A DNA stretch of 64,000 nt from Nitrospirota bacterium (lineage in GTDB: Bacteria; Nitrospirota; Thermodesulfovibrionia; Thermodesulfovibrionales; UBA1546). The notes under the pieces were generated by a model. That model was not told the origin of the DNA and did no database searches. It saw only the letters and a list, made by a program, of their open reading frames with translations. Positions 1 to 7,529 of this stretch are shown in pieces. Location: NCBI GenBank assembly GCA_016195565.1, contig JACPZK010000004.1, forward strand, positions 68,003 to 132,002, in the 5' to 3' direction. How positions within the stretch are numbered: the stretch's first letter is position 1; every line of letters starts with the position of its first letter. A program made the position numbers and the translations under genes.

Positions 1-103
1 GGTCATGGCAGGCAGGGAAAGGAGGGTAAATAAGGGTATAAAAATGAATAGAGTCATGGTCCCCTTTTAGTTTATTACCAATCAAAATAGAAAGGAGATT
101 AAT

Positions 104-724
104 ATGTTAAAGCGGTTATCGCTATTCTTAGTGTTTTCCAGTTTTCTAATAGGCATGGTGGGGTGTACATGCAAGCCAGCCGTGATCGGGTCTCTGCCTG
201 TAACGCTTCATCCTCAGGAAACTCAGAATTGGTGCTGGGCAGCAAGCGGGCAGATGGTAATGGATTATCTTGGCCATAATGTCTCTCAATGCACTGAGGC
301 CAATAATCGTTTCGGCCGCAACGATTGCTGCAATATCGATCTGTGCCCGCCACCAACGGAGGCCACCCCACACGGTTGTGTAGTCGGTGGCTGGCCGGAG
401 TTTGACAAATACGGGTTCACATTCAAAACAACTGCCAGTGCGCCGCTTACCTGGGACCAGTTGAGGGAACAGATTTCTAACGAATCTTACTGCAAGAAGA
501 AGCCGTTCGCCTTCTCATGGGGTTGGCTGGGCGGTGGAGGGCACATGATGGTTGCCAAAGGCTATCTCACATTGGCAGGGACAAACTATGTAGTTATCAT
601 GGACCCGTGGGCGCCGTGCGTCGGGGACGAGCGTATAATCACTTATGACTTTTATAACGCCGACCCAACGGACCATACGCACTGGGACGATTACTATGAC
701 GTAACATACACAGGAGGTAAATAA
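104..724 (+). CDS. Papain-like cysteine protease, lipoprotein (C39/C70-like)
   Basis: Predicted outer- or inner-membrane-anchored cysteine peptidase of 206 residues. The N terminus is a lipoprotein signal peptide with lipobox M-V-G-C (Cys21 would be lipidated). The catalytic layout of the papain-like superfamily is visible: QNWCWAASG places the nucleophile at Cys44 after an oxyanion Gln, GGGGHMMVAKGY gives His147, and VVIMDPW gives Asp167. Extra Cys residues (63, 75, 76, 81, 92, 130, 172) suggest disulfides outside the cytoplasm. A good Shine-Dalgarno sequence (aaaggag) precedes the ATG. It is the first of ten co-directional genes, and the next gene begins one base after its stop. Family fold is well supported; the substrate is unknown. 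Confidence 0.8.
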   Translation: MLKRLSLFLVFSSFLIGMVGCTCKPAVIGSLPVTLHPQETQNWCWAASGQMVMDYLGHNVSQCTEANNRFGRNDCCNIDLCPPPTEATPHGCVVGGWPEFDKYGFTFKTTASAPLTWDQLREQISNESYCKKKPFAFSWGWLGGGGHMMVAKGYLTLAGTNYVVIMDPWAPCVGDERIITYDFYNADPTDHTHWDDYYDVTYTGGK

Positions 725-725
725 G

Positions 726-1373
726 ATGCGAATCTTGATATCCTTACTTATTGCTCTATTTTTAATGGCCTCACAGGCGAGCGCGCAGGAGACAAAAGTG
801 CCTATTAAGGAGATACAACCCGTGGCACAAAGGTCTCTGGAGACCTTCAGCCAGCTTGTCACAAAGGAGAACTACAGGCAGATGGGTTTTGAATCTCCTG
901 AAGAGGTGCGCTCTGCAACCCTCGGCGCCCCCGTACAGGACTTCATGGTGCGGCTCGACAAGTTGAAAAAATACGAGCCGGGCAGCAGACCTGATGAATT
1001 GTTAACGGCAACAAGCCAGGTAATTTATCCGGTGCTTGTAAAAGGTCAGGTGAGGTCATCAATAACCCTCTCAAAGACTAAGGAAAGCTGGCAGGCCGTG
1101 TCATTCGGCGGTTTCAACTTCGTGAAACTGGTTTCAAGTACGCTAATGGAGAGCTCAAAAGTGACAGGGCTCGATTACTCATCCTATTTCCTTGTAAGAG
1201 TTCCTTCATTAAATCTCTTTTTCCTCGGCTTTCGCTCGAACAACGAGCTGATGCTTGTGCCGCTTACGGACAATCCCAAGATGGAATTCAAGGCTGGAGC
1301 CAGCATGAAGGCAGAAAAGGTCTTTTCCGCAATTCTGCCCGATGCCAAGGCGCATAACGGTCTACCAAGATAG
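726..1373 (+). CDS. Secreted protein of unknown function
   Basis: A 215-residue protein with a clear Sec signal peptide (hydrophobic core at residues 2-18, likely cleavage after ASA-Q). No domain is recognised. The mature part is mixed alpha/beta with a stretch around residues 98-130 rich in short beta-like segments, and there are no Cys residues. It follows the papain-like lipoprotein with a one-base gap and an aggaggt Shine-Dalgarno inside the preceding gene, so the two are almost certainly co-translated. The pairing suggests a periplasmic partner, inhibitor or chaperone of the protease, but nothing in the sequence proves that. Confidence 0.7.
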   Translation: MRILISLLIALFLMASQASAQETKVPIKEIQPVAQRSLETFSQLVTKENYRQMGFESPEEVRSATLGAPVQDFMVRLDKLKKYEPGSRPDELLTATSQVIYPVLVKGQVRSSITLSKTKESWQAVSFGGFNFVKLVSSTLMESSKVTGLDYSSYFLVRVPSLNLFFLGFRSNNELMLVPLTDNPKMEFKAGASMKAEKVFSAILPDAKAHNGLPR

Positions 1374-1452
1374 TAAAAGGTGAATGTCGTGAGCTTTGAG
1401 CAGGTCATGGAGGTATCAGAGGCAGTGGATAGTCTTGGTTAGGTTTAAAGCG

Positions 1453-1483
1453 ATACCGGGGCAGGCATTGCCTGCCCCGGTAT
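1453..1483 (+). terminator. Strong hairpin, possible terminator
   Basis: A perfect 15-bp inverted repeat (ATACCGGGGCAGGCA and its complement) separated by one base lies between the secreted-protein gene and the next lipoprotein gene. It would form a very stable stem. No U-run follows, so it may act as a partial terminator or an mRNA-stabilising element rather than a classic intrinsic terminator. Confidence 0.5.
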
Positions 1484-1513
1484 TAAAGATACACGGGAGG
1501 GTAGGAGGAAGAA

Positions 1514-3169
1514 ATGAAATCAAAAATATTTTATAAGTGGTATCTTTTAGTATTATTGAGTATTCTGATTTTCTACATAGGTGGCTGTTGCCCTCCTTTT
1601 TGTAAGCCAGAACCACCAAAACCTGATGATAGAAAATCCATATTGTCTCCTCCCACGGTCATTCCTCCGCTCTACGAATGTGCAACTGCTGTGTCAGTTC
1701 AAGGCTTTGTACCAGGAGCTACAATCGACATCTATGCTAACGGTGCACGCATTGGGGGTGGTGTCTCAGATGCACCATGGGGGCAGAGATTCTCGGTTAA
1801 CCCTGCTTTGGTTGTTGGGCAAGTTATCACTGCTACTCAGACAGTAAGCGGTGTAACGAGCCAGCTATCTGACGGTGTAGTGGTTGAATCCCTTTTTAAA
1901 ACCCATCCTGAAGGACTTCCAAAACCAAAACTTGAGACCCCGTTATACGACTGCGGTGGGGCTATAGGTGTTAATAATTTGGCACCGGGTGGACTTCTTG
2001 AGGTATTTGCGGATGGAAATCTTGTTGGCGATGTAAACGGATGCGGAGCCGGGCAATGGCTTTTTGTGAACCCTCCTTTTGTCAAAAATCAAGGAGTCTA
2101 TGCTGCTGAAACATTATGCCTGATTAGAGGACCTCAATCAGACTTGGAAACTGTGCAAGCAGCCCCTGCATCGCTTCCAACTCCCACGGTAAGGGATGTT
2201 TATGAAGGAGGGAAATACGCTACGGTGGATAATATAGTCAATGGCGCTATGACGAAAGTTTATAACGGGGCATTGCAAATTGCCGGACACTACTGTTCTG
2301 GGGGAAGCCAGATATTCAGGTTAAATCCTCAACCTGCGGCAGGAGACAGCCTTACCGCTGACCAACAGTTGTGCAATGTAAAAAGCAATCCATCGGATCC
2401 GACAACTGTAAAACCATGCCGTGAGCTACCGGCTCCGATGATACCTTCAATCTGTGCAGGAGATGATTCCATTACTGTATCAGGTACTGCCCCGGATGCC
2501 CGTATTCGTGTTTATGCCAATGGGAATCTTATTGGAGATGGGGGCGGAACCACGATAAACTTGACCCGCCCTGTAGTTGGCGGAGAATCAATCACTGTGA
2601 CACAATCATTAGGTCAATGTACCAGCCCGCCTTCTACCCCTGTTCAAGTCGGTCAAGGATCGAAAGTGGCTTGCAGTATACCACCATACAGCCCGGCCTA
2701 TTGGAACGACGGGGGATTTGTTGAGCTTCATAACAATTGCTATAACTATTCCAACAACAAAAGAACAGACACATTTGCCCAGCCTGGAAGGGCAGCAGGA
2801 GCTGTTTGGCATGATAGATGCGGAGATAAGCCTTGGGAGTGGGGTCCATGTGATACATGTAAAGACGTATATAATGCCGCCATTGCCGATGGCCTTAAAC
2901 CTTTGCCAGCCTCAGGAATTTGTCCCTGCAATAAGGATAAATTGGCTCTTGTTATAGCACCTGGTTGGGATTATCATTGGTATCGTCTGGATGGTGGCGG
3001 AATGTGGTCTCACAAGCCCGGGGGGACGCCGGCAACCGACCACGATAATTCCGGCAATCCCGTTGCCAATCCTGAAACAGCAGATAGGGGGGAATATACC
3101 GACTTTTGCGGCTATTTCTGCTCCTGTTCGGATGCTGCTCAGGGCCAAGGTCATGAAAATATTAACTAA
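1514..3169 (+). CDS. Lipoprotein with four Ig-like repeats and a C-terminal Cys/His domain
   Basis: A 551-residue lipoprotein: signal peptide ending I-G-G-C with the acylated Cys near residue 25. Four divergent repeats of about 75-90 residues follow, each opening with a pattern like LYECATAVSVQGFVPGATI and carrying an I-x-V/I-Y-A-N-G core (residues about 50-125, 140-215, 225-300, 310-385), with paired Cys. The C-terminal domain (about 395-551) has NNCYNYSNN, a FAQPG segment, DYHWYRLDGGGMWSHKPG and a Cys-rich tail. A conserved Cys followed by H-W and S-H-K-P looks like a papain/NlpC-type hydrolase core, but I cannot name the family. Shine-Dalgarno ggagggtaggagg is strong. Probably a surface or periplasmic adhesin-like enzyme. 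Confidence 0.65.
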   Translation: MKSKIFYKWYLLVLLSILIFYIGGCCPPFCKPEPPKPDDRKSILSPPTVIPPLYECATAVSVQGFVPGATIDIYANGARIGGGVSDAPWGQRFSVNPALVVGQVITATQTVSGVTSQLSDGVVVESLFKTHPEGLPKPKLETPLYDCGGAIGVNNLAPGGLLEVFADGNLVGDVNGCGAGQWLFVNPPFVKNQGVYAAETLCLIRGPQSDLETVQAAPASLPTPTVRDVYEGGKYATVDNIVNGAMTKVYNGALQIAGHYCSGGSQIFRLNPQPAAGDSLTADQQLCNVKSNPSDPTTVKPCRELPAPMIPSICAGDDSITVSGTAPDARIRVYANGNLIGDGGGTTINLTRPVVGGESITVTQSLGQCTSPPSTPVQVGQGSKVACSIPPYSPAYWNDGGFVELHNNCYNYSNNKRTDTFAQPGRAAGAVWHDRCGDKPWEWGPCDTCKDVYNAAIADGLKPLPASGICPCNKDKLALVIAPGWDYHWYRLDGGGMWSHKPGGTPATDHDNSGNPVANPETADRGEYTDFCGYFCSCSDAAQGQGHENIN

Positions 3170-3197
3170 TGCAAAATATTTAAATGGAGGTAGAAAC

Positions 3198-3692
3198 GTG
3201 TCTATTTTATTGCGATCAAAAAGACTTTTCTGTATAGCTATGTCGATCATAACAATATCAGTTGTGATCCTATCAGGCATTACCAGTGAAGCACAAGAAA
3301 AAGGGATGGGTGAAAAAAAGGGTTTAAAGGTGACGATACTGCTTTTCTCAGGCCGTCCTGATCCGACTTATCTATTAGAAGATAAAGCTGCAATAGAGCG
3401 ATTAAAAACCTTAATCGCCACTGCAAAGGTAAACGAGAAATTTGAAAAGGCCACTGTTATCCCTTCAATCCTCGGTTACAAAGGAATCATTGTAGATAAC
3501 CAGACAAAAGTTCCAGCTATCCCTGCCCATCTTGCTGTTTACAAGGGTAATATTGAAGTGAAAAATGAACGAAAAAAATTCCTGATAGATGAAGGGGGTG
3601 CTATAGAGGATCTTCTTCTGAAACAGGCAATTGAAAAGGGAGTGATAGATGAAAAGATACTTAAACGTATGAAATCAGAGACCGCTAAATAA
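3198..3692 (+). CDS. Secreted protein with SGRPDPT motif, unknown function
   Basis: The GTG at 3198 is chosen because GGAGG lies seven bases upstream and it opens directly into a signal peptide (basic RSKR, then a hydrophobic stretch to residue 27). An in-frame upstream reading extends back into the previous gene without any ribosome site. The 164-residue product has a mature domain beginning GLKVTILLFSGRPDP, followed by LGYKGIIV, and ends in a Lys-rich helix. There are no Cys residues beyond the signal. It lies 28 bases after the repeat lipoprotein and 11 before the transglutaminase-like gene, so it is part of the same unit. Function unknown. Confidence 0.65.
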   Translation: MSILLRSKRLFCIAMSIITISVVILSGITSEAQEKGMGEKKGLKVTILLFSGRPDPTYLLEDKAAIERLKTLIATAKVNEKFEKATVIPSILGYKGIIVDNQTKVPAIPAHLAVYKGNIEVKNERKKFLIDEGGAIEDLLLKQAIEKGVIDEKILKRMKSETAK

Positions 3693-3703
3693 AGGGGTAT
3701 AAT

Positions 3704-4894
3704 ATGAGTGTAATCATTGATGCTATCAAGTTCAACCACGATCCAAATTCTGCTGCCAATGATGCGGTTAATATCCGTAAAAACAAAACGCAATTTATCA
3801 ATGTGCCTGAATGGGTGCAGGGAATAAGCACAAAGGCTGAAGACTCTCTCGCTGCTTATGCAATAAAGGAGACGCAAGGAAATACTATAACTATTCAGGC
3901 GAGGTTTCACGCAGACGAAGGCATAGAGCAGGCTGAGATCAGGGCAATAGATCCAACTGTTACACCCAGCGGGTGTATTGGATGGATTATCAAAATACTC
4001 ATTGCTATATTCGGAAATGTTTTAGGTGAAGTAAAGAAGAAGCTGGTTACCTTTGGTGCCGGTGGAGATTCTGGTTTTGTTACCTTCGAACTCAAGAACC
4101 CAAAACTATGGGATGTTGGAGTTGGTATCCATTATACAACATGGAAATGGCAATACCGTTTAAATTGTCACAGTCCATGGATAGATATAGATACCACAAG
4201 GCATAAAATATATGTGTTGTTAGAGACCCCAAAAGATCCGTGGAAACAAACACCTTATAATGCTGCCAATGACCAGCTTCCATGGACTGAGGTAATAGAT
4301 TATTCCTGCATATGGGCTATTGGTGCAAAGGACAGAGATACTGCAGCAGGAAAGGTTACAGAAAGGGTGAATGCACTCGGCCCATCCATTGTTGAGTATG
4401 ACTGCCCTGGCGGTGGTGGAACACATTATTCATCTCCTAAATTTAACTGTACCGAATTTCTTGAGCGACTTAAGGGCGGTTCAGGACTCGGAAAGTATGT
4501 AAATTGCACTGATTGTGCGACAATCGTTTCAACATTTTCGAATATACTTGGATGTGACTTATGGCAGTCCAGAATGGGATCTGGATTTGGACTTAACGAG
4601 GTAATTTCTATAGGCTACTCTACATGGAGCACGCCTTGTGGCTGGTCAACATTTAACTATCATGAAGTTGCATGGAAGGGAGCGTGTGGCGTTGACGACG
4701 AGGTCTTCGATGCTTGTTTAAGAGTTGATGGGGATAGTAGTCCAAGAACTTCGCCTCACACACCGCTATTACCTATAAACATGAAGTTCGGAAATTGTGG
4801 GGACCTCTTATATCGAGATCGTTTAACTTCGCTTAGTGGATGCCCCTATTGTAATCCCCAACCGGCAACAAAGCAGCACCGACAAGTTATATAA
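3704..4894 (+). CDS. Transglutaminase/papain-fold-like protein, cytoplasmic
   Basis: A 396-residue protein with no signal peptide. The second half shows a Cys-His-Asp order typical of the transglutaminase-like (papain-fold) superfamily: VNCTDCATIVSTF (Cys271 at the start of a helix), FNYHEVAWKG (His320 on a strand) and VFDACLRVDG (Asp336). The first half holds a beta-rich domain, a short hydrophobic segment at residues 91-108 and a W/Y-rich stretch around 136-165. The Shine-Dalgarno is a weak aagggg. Whether it is a peptidase, an amide-bond ligase or an inactive relative cannot be told. The gene sits between a secreted protein and a beta-rich protein of unknown function. Confidence 0.6.
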   Translation: MSVIIDAIKFNHDPNSAANDAVNIRKNKTQFINVPEWVQGISTKAEDSLAAYAIKETQGNTITIQARFHADEGIEQAEIRAIDPTVTPSGCIGWIIKILIAIFGNVLGEVKKKLVTFGAGGDSGFVTFELKNPKLWDVGVGIHYTTWKWQYRLNCHSPWIDIDTTRHKIYVLLETPKDPWKQTPYNAANDQLPWTEVIDYSCIWAIGAKDRDTAAGKVTERVNALGPSIVEYDCPGGGGTHYSSPKFNCTEFLERLKGGSGLGKYVNCTDCATIVSTFSNILGCDLWQSRMGSGFGLNEVISIGYSTWSTPCGWSTFNYHEVAWKGACGVDDEVFDACLRVDGDSSPRTSPHTPLLPINMKFGNCGDLLYRDRLTSLSGCPYCNPQPATKQHRQVI

Positions 4895-4907
4895 AGGAGG
4901 ATGACGA

Positions 4908-5675
4908 ATGGCTAATAATCCTGAAGAAAGACAATACAACATTAGAAAATGGGCCGAACAGGCTGGGGTCGGTAAACCTTTACTTATCTGGAAATTCTTC
5001 ATGGCAGGAAAAGAAATTCCAGAATGGACGTTAATAAAGGCGCTTCCCGAAGAAATTCAAAAAGATAAAAGAACCATCACCTATATGTGGCAAAAGGGTA
5101 AAGGTAAGGGAGAAGAATTAATCAGAGTAGATGTTATAGAATCCGTTTCCTGGCGCCGAACACACGAAATATTGTTAGAACAACTAACCGGCGACTATCA
5201 GGCCTTTCAACTTCCGGAGGCTGCATCCCGAAAGATTGAATTGGGAGATGTTGCCTACACCGGTTTTGGGGAAACTATTCAATCCACAATCTTTGCCCGT
5301 GCAAATATGATTGTTCGTATCCATAGTGTTGGAAAGCAAAATATATCAATTGTTGATATAGCAAAGCAGGTAGATAATCTGTTTATCTCTAAACCAAAAC
5401 CATCTGAAAAGGGTGTCATCCCGGAGATTGAACTCTTTTCCCCGGACAAGATGATTACAAGAAGGGGCGAAAAAGTGGCATTGAACATTAAAGCCAGGGA
5501 CCCTCTTGATAGGCCGCTATGGTATAAACTTATGGCAGAGGAAGGGGAGTTTTTTGTCGAAGGTGAAAAGGTGTACTTTTTATCAGAAAAAGCTGGTCAA
5601 CCAAAGACCTCTCTATTCGTAATCAATGAAAATGGTTTTGTATCAGGCAGCAGCCTGAGTATTAAAGCAGAGTGA
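4908..5675 (+). CDS. Two-domain protein of unknown function (beta-sandwich C terminus)
   Basis: A 255-residue protein without signal peptide, preceded by a strong aaggaggatgacga Shine-Dalgarno. Residues about 55-155 form an alpha/beta region with the pattern IELGDVAYTGFGE followed by IFARANMIVRIHS and a helix containing IVDIAKQVDN, reminiscent of domains that read out a measured or transported protein but not one I can name. Residues about 168-250 look like an Ig-like beta-sandwich. No catalytic motif is seen. It follows the larger transglutaminase-like gene by 13 bases and precedes the second one, so it may be a partner of either. Confidence 0.6.
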   Translation: MANNPEERQYNIRKWAEQAGVGKPLLIWKFFMAGKEIPEWTLIKALPEEIQKDKRTITYMWQKGKGKGEELIRVDVIESVSWRRTHEILLEQLTGDYQAFQLPEAASRKIELGDVAYTGFGETIQSTIFARANMIVRIHSVGKQNISIVDIAKQVDNLFISKPKPSEKGVIPEIELFSPDKMITRRGEKVALNIKARDPLDRPLWYKLMAEEGEFFVEGEKVYFLSEKAGQPKTSLFVINENGFVSGSSLSIKAE

Positions 5676-5741
5676 GGTGTGGTTGGTATGAACGCCTGTC
5701 AGAGGAAGGTGGTATTAATAGAGAGAGCTAAAGAGGTTTTC

Positions 5742-6497
5742 ATGAAGAAAATTAAATACGGCGAATGGGCCGTCCATCCAGAGATTGCAGAGATGGTAAA
5801 AGTCCCGAAGGTTGCTACTGCGATATGGAAGAAGATGGCCACAAAACACGAAGGCGATGTTCTGTACTATAAGTTATGGAACTTCTGGGTAAGGGCCGGC
5901 GTTAAGGCTGATTTAAGGAGTGATATATTTTTCAGGGATTACGAGAGGGCAAATGCAGATACAGATGCCCTTTTAATAGATGTTGGTTTTCCATGGAGAA
6001 AGGCTGAAACTGAAGAAGAAGTCTGGGAGCGCATAGGCCTGGTCTGGAATTGGCTCAGAGACAATGTTCAGGTTAATAATGATGAATATAGCACCATATC
6101 CTCTGTGGAGGGTGAGTGGCCTTCTATCATGGATTATGCCAGATATTATGTGAGTCATGGGAATCTTGTCTGGGCTGCTTGCTTTTCGAAAGCACATCTC
6201 TTTGCCACATTGCTTGGAAGGATGGTTTATCCGAGATTCCGTTTTGCAATTGCCGAGGCGCATCATACAGAAAATGGGGCGCCTCCAACAGCAACGCATG
6301 TATATGTAGCAGTTTATGTGAGCGACCGCTGGTTTTATCTCGACCCCACAGCGGTTCATAGCGAGGATTTTCCTGACTTTAGACATAGAAAGTCCATAGG
6401 CGTGGATAGTTTTGATACAGTAGATTATGAACATCCGTATATGCTTATACCTGTTCCTTTATCAGGTTTTGAGCTTGTTCCTTATTTACCGAAGTGA
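5742..6497 (+). CDS. Transglutaminase-like cysteine protein
   Basis: A 251-residue protein from the ATG at 5742, chosen for the MKKIKYGEW start with aagagg upstream; an in-frame ATG at 5688 and a further one at 5679 would add up to 21 residues. The transglutaminase-like core is clear: NLVWAACFSKAHLFATLLGR (Cys147), THVYVAVYVSDRWFYLDPTA (His186 and Asp201). This is the usual order in bacterial transglutaminase-core proteins acting as peptidases or amidases. No signal peptide. It is the fourth papain-fold-type protein in 6.5 kb, which is unusual for one operon. Substrate unknown. Confidence 0.75.
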   Translation: MKKIKYGEWAVHPEIAEMVKVPKVATAIWKKMATKHEGDVLYYKLWNFWVRAGVKADLRSDIFFRDYERANADTDALLIDVGFPWRKAETEEEVWERIGLVWNWLRDNVQVNNDEYSTISSVEGEWPSIMDYARYYVSHGNLVWAACFSKAHLFATLLGRMVYPRFRFAIAEAHHTENGAPPTATHVYVAVYVSDRWFYLDPTAVHSEDFPDFRHRKSIGVDSFDTVDYEHPYMLIPVPLSGFELVPYLPK

Positions 6498-6554
6498 AGG
6501 AGGTCGGGTGATGATCACCGACAAATCTTAAGAATTAAATTAAGAGGAGGTATT

Positions 6555-6749
6555 ATGAAACTACGAGAAATCAAGGCCCTTGCAAAGGGGAAAGACGTTA
6601 AGGCCGGTAATATGAAAAAAGCAGAACTTATTAAAGCTATTCAAAAGGCTGAAGGTAATGCTGATTGTTTTGGGGCTGCAACATCAGGAGAATGTGATCA
6701 GACGAATTGTCTCTGGAGAGAGGATTGTTTGAACCTGAATAACAGGTGA
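6555..6749 (+). CDS. Mini-protein with SAP/HeH-like helix pair and Cys-rich tail
   Basis: Sixty-four residues preceded by taagaggaggt. Residues 1-33 (MKLREIKALAKGKDVKAG then MKKAELIKAIQKAEG) match the pattern of SAP/HeH or Rho-N type helix-extended-loop-helix modules that bind nucleic acid. The tail from residue 36 holds four Cys (DCFGAATSGECDQTNCLWREDC), spaced as in a small metal-binding or disulfide knuckle. It lies between the transglutaminase-like gene and a lipoprotein gene. Nucleic-acid binding is inferred from the helical pattern only. Confidence 0.65.
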   Translation: MKLREIKALAKGKDVKAGNMKKAELIKAIQKAEGNADCFGAATSGECDQTNCLWREDCLNLNNR

Positions 6750-6770
6750 GGATTATACGAGGAGGGTCAG

Positions 6771-7379
6771 ATGAAGAAACTCATTGTCGTCGTTTTAATC
6801 TGTTGTTGTTTGGCCTTTGCCGCAGCCTGTGTTACACCGCTTAAGGTTGTGAATGTGGGCGCTCCGGCCATAAACTGCGTGTTTGATCCGTCATGTAGGG
6901 TTACGGTGACTGACACCACTGCCCCTATTCCCATTCCTGCAGGAGGGACTAATTTTTTACAGTCCAGAACATTTGCAGGTCAACCTGGCGCTCCGGCCAA
7001 CGGCCTTCATGCGTATGAGTACAGGATTGATCTAAGGAATGCAATGGGTATCACATATATCCCCTGTATTAGCTCAATGACGCTTGAGTTCGGCCCTGTG
7101 GTCAGCACACTTGACTACGATGGAGACGGAGTGGCCGACCAAGTTTATGTCGTCACAAGCGGGGGGCTGGGTAGCATCGGCCTTGCTTCGGCGGAGAAGG
7201 AAGGCAACACGATTACCTTCAATTTTAGCGCTCCTGTATGTGCAGGTGGTCATCCTGGCGGCGGCCAGAGCGCCTATTTCTTCGGTTTGGTTTCCACACA
7301 ACCCCCGGGACCTGTTACGGCGACCGTAAAGGAGACTACTGGTACGGTGCACAACGTCCCTGTACTCGCACCTCAATGA
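6771..7379 (+). CDS. Lipoprotein of unknown function
   Basis: A 202-residue lipoprotein: basic start MKKL, hydrophobic core, lipobox F-A-A-A-C with the acylated Cys near residue 20. The mature protein is Gly/Pro/Thr-rich and beta-like. A DYDGDGVAD segment near residue 115 resembles a calcium-binding EF-hand/dockerin loop. The preceding aggagggtcag is a strong ribosome site. It sits 21 bases after the mini-protein gene. No family recognised. Confidence 0.6.
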   Translation: MKKLIVVVLICCCLAFAAACVTPLKVVNVGAPAINCVFDPSCRVTVTDTTAPIPIPAGGTNFLQSRTFAGQPGAPANGLHAYEYRIDLRNAMGITYIPCISSMTLEFGPVVSTLDYDGDGVADQVYVVTSGGLGSIGLASAEKEGNTITFNFSAPVCAGGHPGGGQSAYFFGLVSTQPPGPVTATVKETTGTVHNVPVLAPQ

Positions 7380-7529
7380 AGGACGGTTCTTTTTTAAGTC
7401 GCCAATCCAAAATGAGGGAGGTGATGACTAAGATTTAAGCGAAAGTAGAATGGCTGAACTTCTATCCTTATAGGGTTTAATTGGTTATATGAAAACACGG
7501 ATATCTTATATCAAATATGAGGGAGAAAC

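Noticed and set aside
1389-1442. GTG-start ORF of 17 codons (MSFEQVMEVSEAVDSLG) behind aggtgaatgtc
   Set aside because: Too short and stops before the hairpin; at best a remnant of a small antitoxin-like gene.
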